64,000 nt of DNA from Weimeria sp002480925 (GCF_052064335.1 NZ_JBQHVU010000001.1:62001-126000), one strand, 5' to 3'. Positions 7,570-17,096 are shown, counted from the first letter of the stretch. Notes: generated by a model not told the origin, from the letters alone. A program made the numbers and translations.

Positions 7570-9013
7570 TCATTATTACAATGGAAGCCTGTCAGCGGCA
7601 GAGACCGAGGTACCTCTCACTGAGCCGGAAAGACAGTACTTCTTCATGGACAAGGTTAAGAAAATAGTAGAAAATAAGGTAAGAGACCTGGGAAGGCCTC
7701 TTACTTTTCATGTGACGACCTTCGGCTGCCAGATGAATGCCAGGGATTCCGAAAAGCTCAGAGGTATCCTTTTAAGGTGCGGATACGAGGAAAGCGAAGA
7801 TGAGGATTGCGATCTGGTGCTCTATAATACCTGTACAGTCAGGGAGAATGCTGACAATAAGGTATTCGGAAGACTAGGCGTTCTATATGGCTATAAGAAA
7901 AAGAATCCTGAGATGCTTATAGGGCTCTGTGGCTGTATGGCTCAGGAGGAGGTAGTCACAGATAAGATAAGGAAGAGCTATCCTTATGTGGACATGGTCT
8001 TCGGGACTCATAATGTATATATGCTTGCAGAGATACTCTATCAGAGATTTGATGAGAATAAGCATATAGTAGATGTCAGGGAAAGCGCCGACAGGATAGT
8101 TGAGAATCTTCCTCTCGAAAGAAAGTATTTCTTCAAATCCGGCGTAAATGTGACTTTCGGCTGTGATAATTTCTGTAGCTACTGCATAGTACCATATGTG
8201 AGGGGCAGGGAGAGGAGCCGGAGACCATCTGACATAATAGATGAGATAAAGCGACTGGCCGCTGACGGAGTCATAGAGGTCATGCTTCTGGGACAGAATG
8301 TCAATTCCTATGGTAAGGGACTTGAGGAAAAGACAAGTTTTGCAGACCTTCTGCGTCAGGTAAACGAGATAGACGGTATTGAGAGGATACGTTTCATGAC
8401 ATCCCATCCCAAGGATCTGTCGGATGATCTGATAAGAGCAATGGCAGAGTGCGATAAGGTCTGTCCTCACCTTCATCTGCCCCTTCAGTCTGGAAGTGAC
8501 CGTATACTTGCCGATATGAACAGGCATTATACAAAGGAGAAGTATCTGTCACTGGTTGATAAGATAAGAAATGCCATTCCTGACATAGCACTTACTACAG
8601 ATATCATAGTAGGCTATCCGGGAGAAAGCGAGCAGGACTTCTTAGAGACTCTTGATGTCGTAGACCGTGTGAAATTTGATTCGGCCTTTACCTTTATTTA
8701 CTCCAAAAGGACAGGTACGCCGGCAGCAAGGCGGAGTGACCAGGTGCCGGAGAAAGTGATAAAGGACCGCTTCGACCGGCTTCTTACAAGGGTAAGAGCT
8801 GATGGAGAAAAGAAAGCCATGGCGCTTACAGGAAAGACTCTGCCGGTCCTAGTAGAGGAGGTAAACAAGCAGGATGAGCATCTTGTCAGCGGACGGCTTG
8901 CAAACAACAGCGTGGTCCATCTGCCAGGAGATGAATCACTTATAGGTAAGATAATAAATGTAAGGCTTGATAGCTGCAAGGGATTTTATTATCTGGGAAA
9001 TATAGCAGAGTAA
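7544..9013 (+). CDS. miaB: tRNA-2-methylthio-N6-dimethylallyladenosine synthase MiaB
   Basis: A radical SAM methylthiotransferase that adds a methylthio group to i6A37 of tRNAs. N-terminal UPF0004 cysteines are C62 (FGCQMN), C97 (NTCTVREN) and C131 (GLCGCMAQ), which hold the auxiliary cluster. The radical SAM CxxxCxxC is C207/C211/C214 (CDNFCSYC). A C-terminal TRAM domain follows at about 425-489. Unlike RimO, it has the MiaB-type VRGRERSR. The first 35 residues are a poorly conserved extension and no clear Shine-Dalgarno precedes 7544, so the start could lie further downstream; the ATG at 7646 (MDKVKKIV) is an alternative. Confidence 0.95.
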   Translation: MEMDRSENNHYYNGSLSAAETEVPLTEPERQYFFMDKVKKIVENKVRDLGRPLTFHVTTFGCQMNARDSEKLRGILLRCGYEESEDEDCDLVLYNTCTVRENADNKVFGRLGVLYGYKKKNPEMLIGLCGCMAQEEVVTDKIRKSYPYVDMVFGTHNVYMLAEILYQRFDENKHIVDVRESADRIVENLPLERKYFFKSGVNVTFGCDNFCSYCIVPYVRGRERSRRPSDIIDEIKRLAADGVIEVMLLGQNVNSYGKGLEEKTSFADLLRQVNEIDGIERIRFMTSHPKDLSDDLIRAMAECDKVCPHLHLPLQSGSDRILADMNRHYTKEKYLSLVDKIRNAIPDIALTTDIIVGYPGESEQDFLETLDVVDRVKFDSAFTFIYSKRTGTPAARRSDQVPEKVIKDRFDRLLTRVRADGEKKAMALTGKTLPVLVEEVNKQDEHLVSGRLANNSVVHLPGDESLIGKIINVRLDSCKGFYYLGNIAE

Positions 9014-9028
9014 GGATGTGGATTACAG

Positions 9029-9640
9029 GTGATTTCATTTATTGATGGATACATAGAAGAGATAAGGGATGGTTCTGTCGTGATAGAGCATGACGGGATC
9101 GGCTTTATGATGGCTATGTCAGGGAACTCCATATCACGCCTGCCGGGCGATCACACAAAGATCAGGATCTATACTCTGCTAGGTTTCAACGAGAATACAG
9201 GCCTTAGTCTCTATGGATTTATAGATAAGCAGGAAAGAGATCTTTTCATAGAGCTAAACAATATATCAAAGGTAGGGCCAAAGGCTGCAATGGCAGTTCT
9301 TTCAGTAATGACCCCGGATGAGCTGAGGCTTTCTGTAATAGCAGGAGATGCCAAGGCTATCTCAAGGGCACCGGGTGTCGGAGCAAAGATGGCAGAGAGG
9401 ATCATCCTGGAGCTTAAGGACAGGATCGATGTTTCTGATCTGTCAGAGACAAGCTCTGATACGGCCCAGACAAAGGCTATTCCAGGCAAAGCAGTAAGAA
9501 ACGATGTACTTGTCGCGCTTACCGGAATGGGATTTTCAGGCGGAGAGGTCCTTAATGCGATGAAAGGGATAGATGGAGCAGATGATATGGATCTTGACTC
9601 TCTGCTTGGCGAGACATTAAGGATCCTTGGGAGTAAGTGA
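9029..9640 (+). CDS. ruvA: Holliday junction branch migration protein RuvA
   Basis: A 203-residue DNA-binding protein that forms the tetramer gripping four-way junctions and recruits RuvB. Seen in order: N-terminal OB fold (IDGYIEEIRDGSVVIEHDGIG), helix-hairpin-helix motifs (NNISKVGPKAA and APGVGAKMAERI), then an acidic linker and a C-terminal RuvB-binding domain (ALTGMGFSGGEV). The start is GTG, placed by homology of MISFIDG; AAGGA lies about 12 bases upstream. The stop overlaps the ruvB start, so the two are translationally coupled. The matching resolvase in this phylum is RecU, found at 30649. Confidence 0.95.
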   Translation: MISFIDGYIEEIRDGSVVIEHDGIGFMMAMSGNSISRLPGDHTKIRIYTLLGFNENTGLSLYGFIDKQERDLFIELNNISKVGPKAAMAVLSVMTPDELRLSVIAGDAKAISRAPGVGAKMAERIILELKDRIDVSDLSETSSDTAQTKAIPGKAVRNDVLVALTGMGFSGGEVLNAMKGIDGADDMDLDSLLGETLRILGSK

Positions 9641-10638
9641 TGGAAAGAAGAGTTATCACAACTGAAAGACAGGCTGAGGATATTAAGCCCGAGAATTCCC
9701 TAAGGCCCTTATATCTTTCTGAATATATAGGACAGTCAAAGATCAAGAAGACCCTTGAGATATATCTTAAGGCGGCTCGTGACAGAGGTGAGCCGCTTGA
9801 TCATGTGCTCTTTTTCGGACCGCCGGGACTTGGAAAGACCACGCTTTCAGGCATAATAGCAAATGAGATGGGAGTACATATGAAGATCACATCCGGGCCA
9901 GCCATAGCGACTCCGGGTGATATGGCTGCTATAATAATGGGCCTTAAGGAAAATGATGTCCTCTTTATCGATGAGATCCATCGCCTGAACAGACAGGTCG
10001 AGGAGGTGCTGTATCCTGCAATGGAGGACTTTGCTATAGATATAATGATAGGAAAGGGCCCGAGTGCAAAGTCTACCCGTATCAGTGTTCCGAGATTTAC
10101 TCTTGTCGGAGCCACGACAAGGGCAGGACTTTTGTCCGCTCCATTAAGGGACAGGTTCGGAGTCATATTCCATATGGAGTATTATAGTCCGGATGAGCTT
10201 AAGGCAATAATCCTGGCCTCAGCAAGAAAGCTTGACGTGGAAATAGACGAAAAGGGTGCTCTTGAGATGGCAAAGAGATCAAGAGGCACACCGCGACTTG
10301 CCAACCGGCTTTTGAGAAGGGTCCGTGATATAGCCCAGGTGAGGTTTGACGGAGCCATAACCGAGGATGTCGCCTCAAAAAGTCTTGATCTTTTAGATGT
10401 GGATTCACTGGGACTTGACAAGACTGACCGGAAGATTCTTCTGGCGATACGTGATACCTTCGACGGAGGCCCGGTCGGTATAGACACCCTGGCTGCCTAT
10501 GTCGGAGAGGACAGGGGTACTATTGAGGATGTGACAGAGCCATATCTGGTCCAGAGCGGACTTATAGTTCGTACACCAAAGGGCAGAGTGCTTACCGACA
10601 AGGCAATAAAGCATCTGGGCAAAATTTGCAGCTTGTAA
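9640..10638 (+). CDS. ruvB: Holliday junction ATP-dependent helicase RuvB
   Basis: A 332-residue AAA+ motor that drives branch migration with RuvA. The Walker A is GPPGLGKT (60-67), the Walker B is VLFIDEIHRL, followed by sensor 1 (LVGATTRAG) and the arginine finger region (LRDRFG). A C-terminal winged helix includes GGPVGIDTLA and RTPKGRVLT. The ATG at 9640 overlaps the ruvA stop (TGATG); an in-frame GTG at 9637 is an alternative. No LexA-like box is seen before ruvAB, and the genes probably ride on upstream transcription. Confidence 0.97.
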   Translation: MERRVITTERQAEDIKPENSLRPLYLSEYIGQSKIKKTLEIYLKAARDRGEPLDHVLFFGPPGLGKTTLSGIIANEMGVHMKITSGPAIATPGDMAAIIMGLKENDVLFIDEIHRLNRQVEEVLYPAMEDFAIDIMIGKGPSAKSTRISVPRFTLVGATTRAGLLSAPLRDRFGVIFHMEYYSPDELKAIILASARKLDVEIDEKGALEMAKRSRGTPRLANRLLRRVRDIAQVRFDGAITEDVASKSLDLLDVDSLGLDKTDRKILLAIRDTFDGGPVGIDTLAAYVGEDRGTIEDVTEPYLVQSGLIVRTPKGRVLTDKAIKHLGKICSL

Positions 10639-10661
10639 TATTCCTGAAATATCTTTATAAT
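10633..10661 (+). promoter_or_regulatory. Promoter candidate for zapA
   Basis: TTGTAA at 10633-10638 and TATAAT at 10656-10661 are separated by 17 bases, beginning inside the last codons of ruvB. The start codon of zapA follows 38 bases later. Confidence 0.45.
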
Positions 10662-10699
10662 AAAAGAGATATTATTTTTATCTGTGAAGGAGACAGTGG

Positions 10700-11158
10700 A
10701 TGTCTGCGAAAAAGAGTACGACAGTAGTGATAGGCGGCAGGGTATATACTTTAAGCGGATTTGAGGATGAGGAATATCTTCAGAGGGTTGCCACCTATAT
10801 CAATAATAAAATAGATGAATTTACAAAGGTGGACTCATACAGGAAGGCAAATGCTGATCAGAGAGCCATGGTACTTGAGCTCAATATTGCCGATGATTAT
10901 TTCAAGATGAAGGAGAAGGCTACCGATCTTGAAACACAGCTTTCACAGAAGGATAAGGAATTATACGATCTGAAACATCAGCTTATTACCAACCAGGTCG
11001 ATAAGGAGGACTTATCGGAAAGAGAAGAGGCTTTAAAGAAGGAAAATGAGGAGCTTAAGGCCATAAAGGAAAAGCTTGAGAGCTCACTTGCCGATGCACT
11101 CCTAGGTCCGGCCTCGGATGATCAGGATGAAGAGAAGACGAGCGAAAAGAAAAAGTGA
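10700..11158 (+). CDS. zapA: Cell division protein ZapA
   Basis: A 152-residue protein. The N-terminal ZapA domain reads VVIGGRVYTLSGFEDEEYLQ, then YINNKIDEF, followed by a long coiled coil (about 55-130) and an acidic Lys/Glu tail. ZapA binds FtsZ and bundles its filaments at the division site. Typical ZapA is 80-110 residues, so the coiled coil is longer than usual. GAAGGAGA precedes the ATG. The stop lies two bases before the U32 gene. Confidence 0.85.
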   Translation: MSAKKSTTVVIGGRVYTLSGFEDEEYLQRVATYINNKIDEFTKVDSYRKANADQRAMVLELNIADDYFKMKEKATDLETQLSQKDKELYDLKHQLITNQVDKEDLSEREEALKKENEELKAIKEKLESSLADALLGPASDDQDEEKTSEKKK

Positions 11159-11160
11159 TC

Positions 11161-13260
11161 ATGGACAGACAGCTTGAGGTACTGGCCCCGGCAGGGGATC
11201 TTGAAATCCTGAAGACAGCGGTTCTATCCGGTGCTACAGGGGTATATTTTGGTGGAGAGGAATTCGGGGCAAGGGCATATGCCACGAATTTTTCATTTAA
11301 AGAGGCCTGCGCCGGGATTGATTTTGCTCATAAGAGAGGCGCAAGAACTTATCTTACTGTAAACACATTACTTAAAAGCATCGAAATAGAAAAAAAGGTT
11401 TATTCCTATCTTAAGGATTATTATAATGCGGGAATCGATGCGGTTCTGGTGCAGGATATAGGACTTATGCAGCTTGTCCGCGAATATTTCCCTGAACTCC
11501 ATCTTCATATTTCCACCCAGGCCAATGTGACATCTGAATATGGCGCAGCCTTTTTCAAGGAGCTGGGAGCAAAAAGAGTCGTTTTAGCAAGAGAGCTTTC
11601 GCTTAAGGAGATAGAAAGGATCCATAAGGCCGTAGACATAGAGCTTGAATGTTTTGCACATGGAGCCCTCTGTGTCTCCTATTCCGGACAGTGCCTTATG
11701 AGCTCGATGATAGGCGGCAGAAGCGGCAACAGGGGAAGATGCGCCCAGCCATGCAGGAAGTGCTACAGACTTCTGGATCAGAAGGGCGATCGGATAAGGC
11801 TTCCGGGCAGATATCCTCTTTCGATGAAGGATCTGATAACAATAGATCATGTGGCAGAGCTTTACAGGGCAGGTTGCTCATCTCTTAAGATAGAGGGCAG
11901 GATGAAGTCAAAGGAGTATGTGGCAAGAGTTGTATCATCCTACAGATGGGCGGCAGATGCTGCTATGAGCGGACAGCCGCTTTCAGATGGGGAGTCAGAG
12001 GCTCTTTATAATAAAGCAATAGAGGCGGGGAGCCGGGCAGGAGGATGCGACGGATATTTAAGCAGGCGTAACGGACCTGAGATGATATCATTTGCCAATT
12101 CATCGTTTTCATCTGACGGCCCTGCCGCTGTTTCTATCGCTTTAAATAAAACAAGAGCAAAGGCCTTTCTTCATGCTAAGGTCGGAGAAGACATTTCTCT
12201 TGAGCTTTCGGATCAGAAGCATACAGTAAGGGCTTTTGGGCCAGTCATAGAGAAGGCAAGAAAGGAAGCCGATATCTCAGATGAGATAAGAGAAAAGATC
12301 CGCCGGAGCGGAGATGATCGTATTGAGATCACTGATGTCGGGCTTGATATAGACAGGGATGCCTTTATTCCGGTAAGCCTTATTAAAAGGCTGAGAAGAG
12401 AGGCAGTGGATAAGCTTCTTGGAGGACTCGTGCAGAGTAGAAATGAGCCGCTTCCATTCAAGCCAATGACAGAAAAGAGAAAAAGGATAAGGGGTAGCAG
12501 ACGCCTTCTGGTAAGCTGCCTCAGTAAGGAGCAGCTTCTCTCAGCTGACCGTATACTTTCAGATGATGATATTATAGCCCTTGACTATGACCTGTACAGC
12601 AGGATGGATATGTCTGTGATAAGGGGCATAGGGGCGGCTAAGTATCTTTGTCTTCCGCATATATTAAGATCCGATAAGCTCCCTCAGATAGATGACGGCA
12701 TTTTTGACGGACTGATTGTCTCATCCTTTGATGAAATGCAGTATGCTTCTTACAATTTCCCTGATCTGCCCATGATCCTGGATCAGAGAGTCTATTCCTG
12801 GTCTGACAGGAGCAGGAGCTTTCTTTTGTCAAAGGGAGCAGCCTTTCTTACGGCACCATACGAACTTAACGAAAAGGAACTGTCTCATCTCGACAACAGC
12901 AGTTCTTTTATCACTGTATACGGCAGAACTCCCGTTATGTATACGGCGACCTGTCAGCATAAGAACAGCAGGGGCTGTGACAGGAGACAGGAGGAGCTCT
13001 ATCTTTTGGATGACAGGAAGAGCAGCTTTCTTTGCCTTAATTTCTGCAGCAGCTGTACAAATGTGATCTATAACAGCCTGCCGACCTCGCTTTTACCCTT
13101 CCTTGACAGACTTTGGGAAATGGGCTTTGCAGGCGTCAGGGCTGATCTTACTGTAGAAAATGAAAAGGAGACAGTAAGGATCCTTCAAATGATAAAAAAC
13201 AACAAGTGTGAGGATGTCTGCCAGGCGACTCGCGGACATTTTCACAGAGGAGTGTCATAG
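11161..13260 (+). CDS. Peptidase U32 family protein (RlhA/TrhP-like)
   Basis: A 699-residue protein beginning EVLAPAGDLEILKTAVLSGA, the N-terminal hallmark of U32 proteins. The U32 signature is present as ECFAHGALC and then SGQCLMS, with further cysteines (GRCAQPCRKC) that may bind an Fe-S cluster. A long C-terminal part includes more cysteines (CLNFCSSC), as in long members with DUF3656. The family is named for a collagenase claim, but studied bacterial members (RlhA, TrhP) hydroxylate 23S rRNA or tRNA, so RNA hydroxylation is the better guess. The GTG at 11155, two codons upstream, is an alternative start. Confidence 0.8.
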   Translation: MDRQLEVLAPAGDLEILKTAVLSGATGVYFGGEEFGARAYATNFSFKEACAGIDFAHKRGARTYLTVNTLLKSIEIEKKVYSYLKDYYNAGIDAVLVQDIGLMQLVREYFPELHLHISTQANVTSEYGAAFFKELGAKRVVLARELSLKEIERIHKAVDIELECFAHGALCVSYSGQCLMSSMIGGRSGNRGRCAQPCRKCYRLLDQKGDRIRLPGRYPLSMKDLITIDHVAELYRAGCSSLKIEGRMKSKEYVARVVSSYRWAADAAMSGQPLSDGESEALYNKAIEAGSRAGGCDGYLSRRNGPEMISFANSSFSSDGPAAVSIALNKTRAKAFLHAKVGEDISLELSDQKHTVRAFGPVIEKARKEADISDEIREKIRRSGDDRIEITDVGLDIDRDAFIPVSLIKRLRREAVDKLLGGLVQSRNEPLPFKPMTEKRKRIRGSRRLLVSCLSKEQLLSADRILSDDDIIALDYDLYSRMDMSVIRGIGAAKYLCLPHILRSDKLPQIDDGIFDGLIVSSFDEMQYASYNFPDLPMILDQRVYSWSDRSRSFLLSKGAAFLTAPYELNEKELSHLDNSSSFITVYGRTPVMYTATCQHKNSRGCDRRQEELYLLDDRKSSFLCLNFCSSCTNVIYNSLPTSLLPFLDRLWEMGFAGVRADLTVENEKETVRILQMIKNNKCEDVCQATRGHFHRGVS

Positions 13261-14627
13261 TGATTCATCTGATTACCGAGGTCTCGAGACTGACCTTTAT
13301 CATCATATTCGCTATATTTACCTATGACTGCTTTGCGGCTCTTCGAGTAGAGAGGCATGGAAGAGATTCGAAAAGGCTCTACAGGAGACAGACCGCCATG
13401 ATTTATCTTTTCCTGATAAACGGAAACCTGCTCCTGTTTCTCAATACAAATGAGCCGAAGATATTTGTCATGATGGCAGCCGAGATAGTCTTTACGGCGA
13501 TCGCCATGATAATCTACAAGAAGATCTATGAGAGCGCGAGCAAGGCAGTGGTAAACAATATGTGTATGCTGCTATCTATAGGCTTTATCATGCTTACAAG
13601 GCTTGATCAGCCAAAGGCCCTAAGGCAGCTGCTCTTTGCCTGCCTTGCCCTTATAATAACCTGCTTCATACCTCTCTTTCTAGGGAATGTAAGGCTTATA
13701 AAGAGCCTTAAGCTGTTTTATATAGGGGCAGGGATCCTTCTTCTTGGAATAGTGGCTGTGATAGGAAAGACTACCTATGGCTCAAAGATCAATATAAGCA
13801 TAGGGGGGATAGCTATCCAGCCATCAGAGTTTGTAAAGGTCCTTATGGTGCTTTTCATAGCCTGTATGCTTTATCAGGATTCGTCATGGAAGCAGGTAAT
13901 GAAGACCCTGCTTCTCTGCTGCATTCTGATCCTGATACTTGCTATATCAAAGGATCTGGGAAACGCTATGATATTTTTCCTTACTATGATCGTTATGATC
14001 TATGCCGCCTCCCAGAATGCCTTATATATGCTGTCGGGGGCCGGCCTTTTTGCAGTGGCGTCTGTTATAGGATATTACGCCTTTTCCCATGTGAGGGTAA
14101 GGGTACTTGCCTGGAAGGACCCTCTTTCAGTGGTAAACGGAGCCGGCTATCAGATCAGTCAGTCCCTGTTCGCCATTGGTACAGGCGGATGGTTCGGAGT
14201 AGGTCTCTATCAGGGAATGCCAAAGAGGATACCGGTTGTCACTACGGATTTTATCTTTTCGGCGATTTCGGAGGAGCTCGGAGGGCTTTTCGCACTCTGC
14301 CTTATCTTTATCTGTATAGCTAATTTCCTTATGTTCTTTAATATAGCACTCACTATAAAGAACAGATTCTACAAGATAATCGCCATAGGCTTAGGGGCGC
14401 TTTATGCCTCACAGGTATTTACGACCCTGGGTGGAGTCACGAAATTCATTCCGTCAACAGGAGTCACGCTTCCTCTTGTTAGCTATGGAGGAAGCTCGCT
14501 TCTTGCGACAATGCTTATCTTTGCAATGATAGAAGGACTATATGAATACAGAGGAGAAAAGGAAGATATAAATGAGTCAGAAACGAGATACGAGGAGAAG
14601 AAGAGGGCAGGAGGAGCCAGACAATAA
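13260..14627 (+). CDS. SEDS-family peptidoglycan glycosyltransferase (FtsW/RodA/SpoVE-like)
   Basis: A 455-residue polytopic protein with about ten membrane helices. SEDS landmarks are the STYGSKINISIGGIAIQPSEF-like loop (seen here from TTYGSKIN to GIAIQPSEF), KDLGNA, PVVTTDFIFSAISEELG with the putative catalytic Asp, and the C-terminal TLPLVSYGGSSL. SEDS proteins polymerise lipid II and need a class B PBP partner, which is the next gene, overlapping by 56 bases. Whether it serves elongation, division or sporulation cannot be told. The start is GTG at 13260, with GAGGAG 8 bases upstream. Confidence 0.88.
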   Translation: MIHLITEVSRLTFIIIFAIFTYDCFAALRVERHGRDSKRLYRRQTAMIYLFLINGNLLLFLNTNEPKIFVMMAAEIVFTAIAMIIYKKIYESASKAVVNNMCMLLSIGFIMLTRLDQPKALRQLLFACLALIITCFIPLFLGNVRLIKSLKLFYIGAGILLLGIVAVIGKTTYGSKINISIGGIAIQPSEFVKVLMVLFIACMLYQDSSWKQVMKTLLLCCILILILAISKDLGNAMIFFLTMIVMIYAASQNALYMLSGAGLFAVASVIGYYAFSHVRVRVLAWKDPLSVVNGAGYQISQSLFAIGTGGWFGVGLYQGMPKRIPVVTTDFIFSAISEELGGLFALCLIFICIANFLMFFNIALTIKNRFYKIIAIGLGALYASQVFTTLGGVTKFIPSTGVTLPLVSYGGSSLLATMLIFAMIEGLYEYRGEKEDINESETRYEEKKRAGGARQ

Positions 14628-16023
14628 AAGGCATTCTCTGAATACAGAGGCAGGTATAGCAGCCTATATGTTTCTTATCCTTTTCCTTTTGCTTGTAGGA
14701 TATTTCATATATTTCATGGCCTTTAAGAGTGAGGATTTCATCAATAACCCTGCAAACCCAAGAGTCAAGGGCTTTGAAAAGCTTGTGGTAAGAGGTGAGA
14801 TAAAGGCAAATGACGGGACAGTTCTTGCCCGTACCATCACAAGAAACGGCAAGGAAGTAAGAGAGTATCCAAAGGGCAGGGAATATGCCCATGTGGTAGG
14901 CTTCAATTCGAATGGCATGAGCGGCATAGAATCGGATAAGAGCTTCTATATGCTAAGATCCCATGCCTTTATCCTTGAGAGGATAATGAATGATCTGAAG
15001 GAACAGAAAAATCCCGGGGACAATATAGTAACGACCCTGGACAGCCGGCTCCAGCAGAGTGCCTATTACGGAATGGGAAGCTACAAGGGAGCCTGCGTCG
15101 CGATAGATGCGGATACTGGAGCTATCCTTGCCATGGTATCTAAGCCGGATTTCGATCCGAATACAGTTGATCAGGAATGGAAGAGTCTCTCTAAGAGCGA
15201 GGATTCGGCTCTTTTGAACAGGGCCAGTCAGGGACTCTATCCGCCAGGCTCGACCTTTAAGATATTAACGGCACTTTCATTTCTTAAAAATGGCGGAAGT
15301 CTAAGCGATACCTTCGACTGTAAGGGATCATATTCGACCGGAGGATATACTATCCACTGCTACGGTGGTGAGGTCCATGGCAGACAGACCTTTCTTCAGG
15401 CTTTTGGAAACTCCTGTAACGTAGCCTTTTCCCAGGTGGGACTTTCTCTCCCCAAGGGGGCTTTGAAGAGTACAGCAGATGAATTCTATTTCAATCAGAA
15501 GCTGCCTACGGATATATTAAATGTCAAGCAGAGCAGATTTACTCTTAAGGCATCTGATGACGACGCTCTTGTAATGCAGACCGCTATTGGTCAGGGAAAT
15601 ACTCTAGTCACCCCTCTGCATATGGCAATGATCTGCGAGGCGGTCGCAAATGACGGAGTCCTGAAGAAGCCCTATGTCTGCGACCATATCGAAAACAACA
15701 GAGGGAGTCTGGTAAGAGGACATGTAAGCTCAGAACTAAGACTTTGCTCTGCCTCGGAGGCAAAGACGCTTAGACGGCTGATGAGATACGTAGTGACAAA
15801 CGGTACAGGAAGGGTTGTAAATTCATCCTCCTATACAGCATATGGAAAGACAGGGACAGCTGAGTTTTCAGAAGACAAGAGCAAGGCTCATTCCTGGTTC
15901 GTTGGCTTTGCAAAAAATGGAAAGAAAAAGATCGCTGTAGCTGTAATAATGGAAGGTGCAGGCGCCGGTTCCTCCCACGCTGCTCCTCTTGCAAGAAAAA
16001 TGTTTGAGACCTATCTTAGATGA
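14572..16023 (+). CDS. Class B penicillin-binding protein (transpeptidase, PbpA/FtsI-like)
   Basis: A 483-residue DD-transpeptidase with a basic cytoplasmic tail, one membrane anchor (about 29-50), and a short pedestal region. The penicillin-binding domain has all three active-site motifs: S227-TF-K230 (PGSTFK), S281-C-N283, and K426-T-G428. It cross-links peptidoglycan made by its SEDS partner. It lacks PASTA repeats and has a reduced N-terminal domain, as in the small PbpA-type proteins paired with RodA/FtsW. The start at 14572 lies inside the SEDS gene after AAGGAAG. Confidence 0.92.
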   Translation: MSQKRDTRRRRGQEEPDNKRHSLNTEAGIAAYMFLILFLLLVGYFIYFMAFKSEDFINNPANPRVKGFEKLVVRGEIKANDGTVLARTITRNGKEVREYPKGREYAHVVGFNSNGMSGIESDKSFYMLRSHAFILERIMNDLKEQKNPGDNIVTTLDSRLQQSAYYGMGSYKGACVAIDADTGAILAMVSKPDFDPNTVDQEWKSLSKSEDSALLNRASQGLYPPGSTFKILTALSFLKNGGSLSDTFDCKGSYSTGGYTIHCYGGEVHGRQTFLQAFGNSCNVAFSQVGLSLPKGALKSTADEFYFNQKLPTDILNVKQSRFTLKASDDDALVMQTAIGQGNTLVTPLHMAMICEAVANDGVLKKPYVCDHIENNRGSLVRGHVSSELRLCSASEAKTLRRLMRYVVTNGTGRVVNSSSYTAYGKTGTAEFSEDKSKAHSWFVGFAKNGKKKIAVAVIMEGAGAGSSHAAPLARKMFETYLR

Positions 16024-16622
16024 TAAGAATAATACTAATAATTATAGCTGTAATACTTGCGCTTATTGCCTACTTCCTGTTTGCACCCTTTGGCTTTTCA
16101 TTAGTCGGGGATTTCGACAGGAAGACGATAAGGCTTTCGCTTCATGATCCGCTGCGCCTTGTAGACCTTCTGATCGACACATCTGTGGAGGAGAAGATAG
16201 ACTTACGGATCTTTTATCTGATAAAGCCTCTTGGCAAGAAGAAAAAGCAGGGGACGGATGCAGATAAGAGCAGGCATAAGGACAAGAAGAAAAGCAGGGG
16301 CAAAAGGAAGGGCTCTCTTATGGACTTTGTGAAAAAGAGGCTTTCTCTTATAATAAAGAATGCCTTTTCCTTCCTGGCAAAATGCCATATACATATAAGG
16401 AGTGCTGTGCTTTCCTTTTCTGCTGGAGAGCCTGACACTACGGCTCTTATATATGGGGGCCTTGCTTCGCTTCCATTCATGTATGGCAGGCAGATCTCGG
16501 TTGATGCTGATCTGTTAAGTGATGAGGCATTTATCAGAGGCAGGATTGATGCGGGTGGTTCTATTTTTGTCTGTATTCTGTTATACTATGTGATAAAGAC
16601 GATTGCGGCAAAAGGAGACTGA
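16020..16622 (+). CDS. DUF2953 protein, YtfI-like
   Basis: A 200-residue protein with an N-terminal membrane helix (IIAVILALIAYFLFAPFGF), a strongly basic Lys-rich stretch at about 75-105, and a second hydrophobic segment at the C-terminus. The order DUF2953-YtfJ is the same as in endospore formers (ytfI-ytfJ in Bacillus), which is the main reason for the name; sequence evidence alone is modest. The function is unknown, with a link to sporulation assumed. It overlaps the upstream PBP gene by four bases. Confidence 0.65.
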   Translation: MIRIILIIIAVILALIAYFLFAPFGFSLVGDFDRKTIRLSLHDPLRLVDLLIDTSVEEKIDLRIFYLIKPLGKKKKQGTDADKSRHKDKKKSRGKRKGSLMDFVKKRLSLIIKNAFSFLAKCHIHIRSAVLSFSAGEPDTTALIYGGLASLPFMYGRQISVDADLLSDEAFIRGRIDAGGSIFVCILLYYVIKTIAAKGD

Positions 16623-16625
16623 TAT

Positions 16626-17063
16626 ATGACAAGAGATACTTTCAACAATACCGTAAGTTCACTGTTTGAGGGGCTTGATAAGAATTTTTCGACAAAGCAG
16701 GTGATCGGCGATCCTGTCGTGGTTGGAGAGACGACTATCATCCCTATAATCGACCTTTCGGTCGGAATGATAAGCGGAGCCTTCAACGGAGAGAAAAATT
16801 CCAACAGTGCCGGAGGAATAGGTGTAAAGGCCCGTCCCCAGTCAGTGCTTGTGATCCGCGGGGATTCTGTCAGACTTATGGATATAGGTACCAGGACAGG
16901 CATGGACAAGCTTCTCGATCTGCTTCCTGAATTTGTGGATATGATAAAGGGAAAGATGGGATCCGGGAAGGCAGACAGAGAAGAGGAAAAGGAGGCCAGG
17001 GAGGCTTGTAAGGAGGAAATCGAGGAAAGGGTAAAAAAGGCTGCTTCAGCTAAAGAAGAGTAA
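16626..17063 (+). CDS. GerW/YtfJ family sporulation protein
   Basis: A 145-residue protein. The conserved YtfJ core is clear: VIGDPVVVGETTIIPI, then GGIGVKARPQSVLVI, and DKLLDLLPE, ending in a charged Lys/Glu helix. In Bacillus the homologue (GerW) is needed for germinant receptor function in spores. Family members also occur in clostridia not known to sporulate, so its presence hints at spore ancestry but does not prove it. AAAAGGAG precedes the ATG. It forms a pair with the preceding DUF2953 gene. Confidence 0.85.
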   Translation: MTRDTFNNTVSSLFEGLDKNFSTKQVIGDPVVVGETTIIPIIDLSVGMISGAFNGEKNSNSAGGIGVKARPQSVLVIRGDSVRLMDIGTRTGMDKLLDLLPEFVDMIKGKMGSGKADREEEKEAREACKEEIEERVKKAASAKEE

Positions 17064-17064
17064 C

Positions 17065-17096
17065 AAAAAAGGAGGTGTCCATTGGACAGCTCCTTT
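17065..17096 (-). terminator. Intrinsic terminator of rpmB
   Basis: AAAGGAG at 17068-17074 pairs with CTCCTTT at 17090-17096, with an inner GTCC/GGAC pair around an ATT loop. On the minus strand the hairpin is followed by six T (A-run 17065-17070). It lies 14 bases past the rpmB stop. It may also slow plus-strand transcription from ytfJ, although no good T-run follows on that strand. Confidence 0.8.

Noticed and set aside
7883..8527. Long open frame on the minus strand inside miaB (214 codons)
   Set aside because: It lies fully within an unmistakable miaB gene, has no ribosome site and reads as an antisense shadow.
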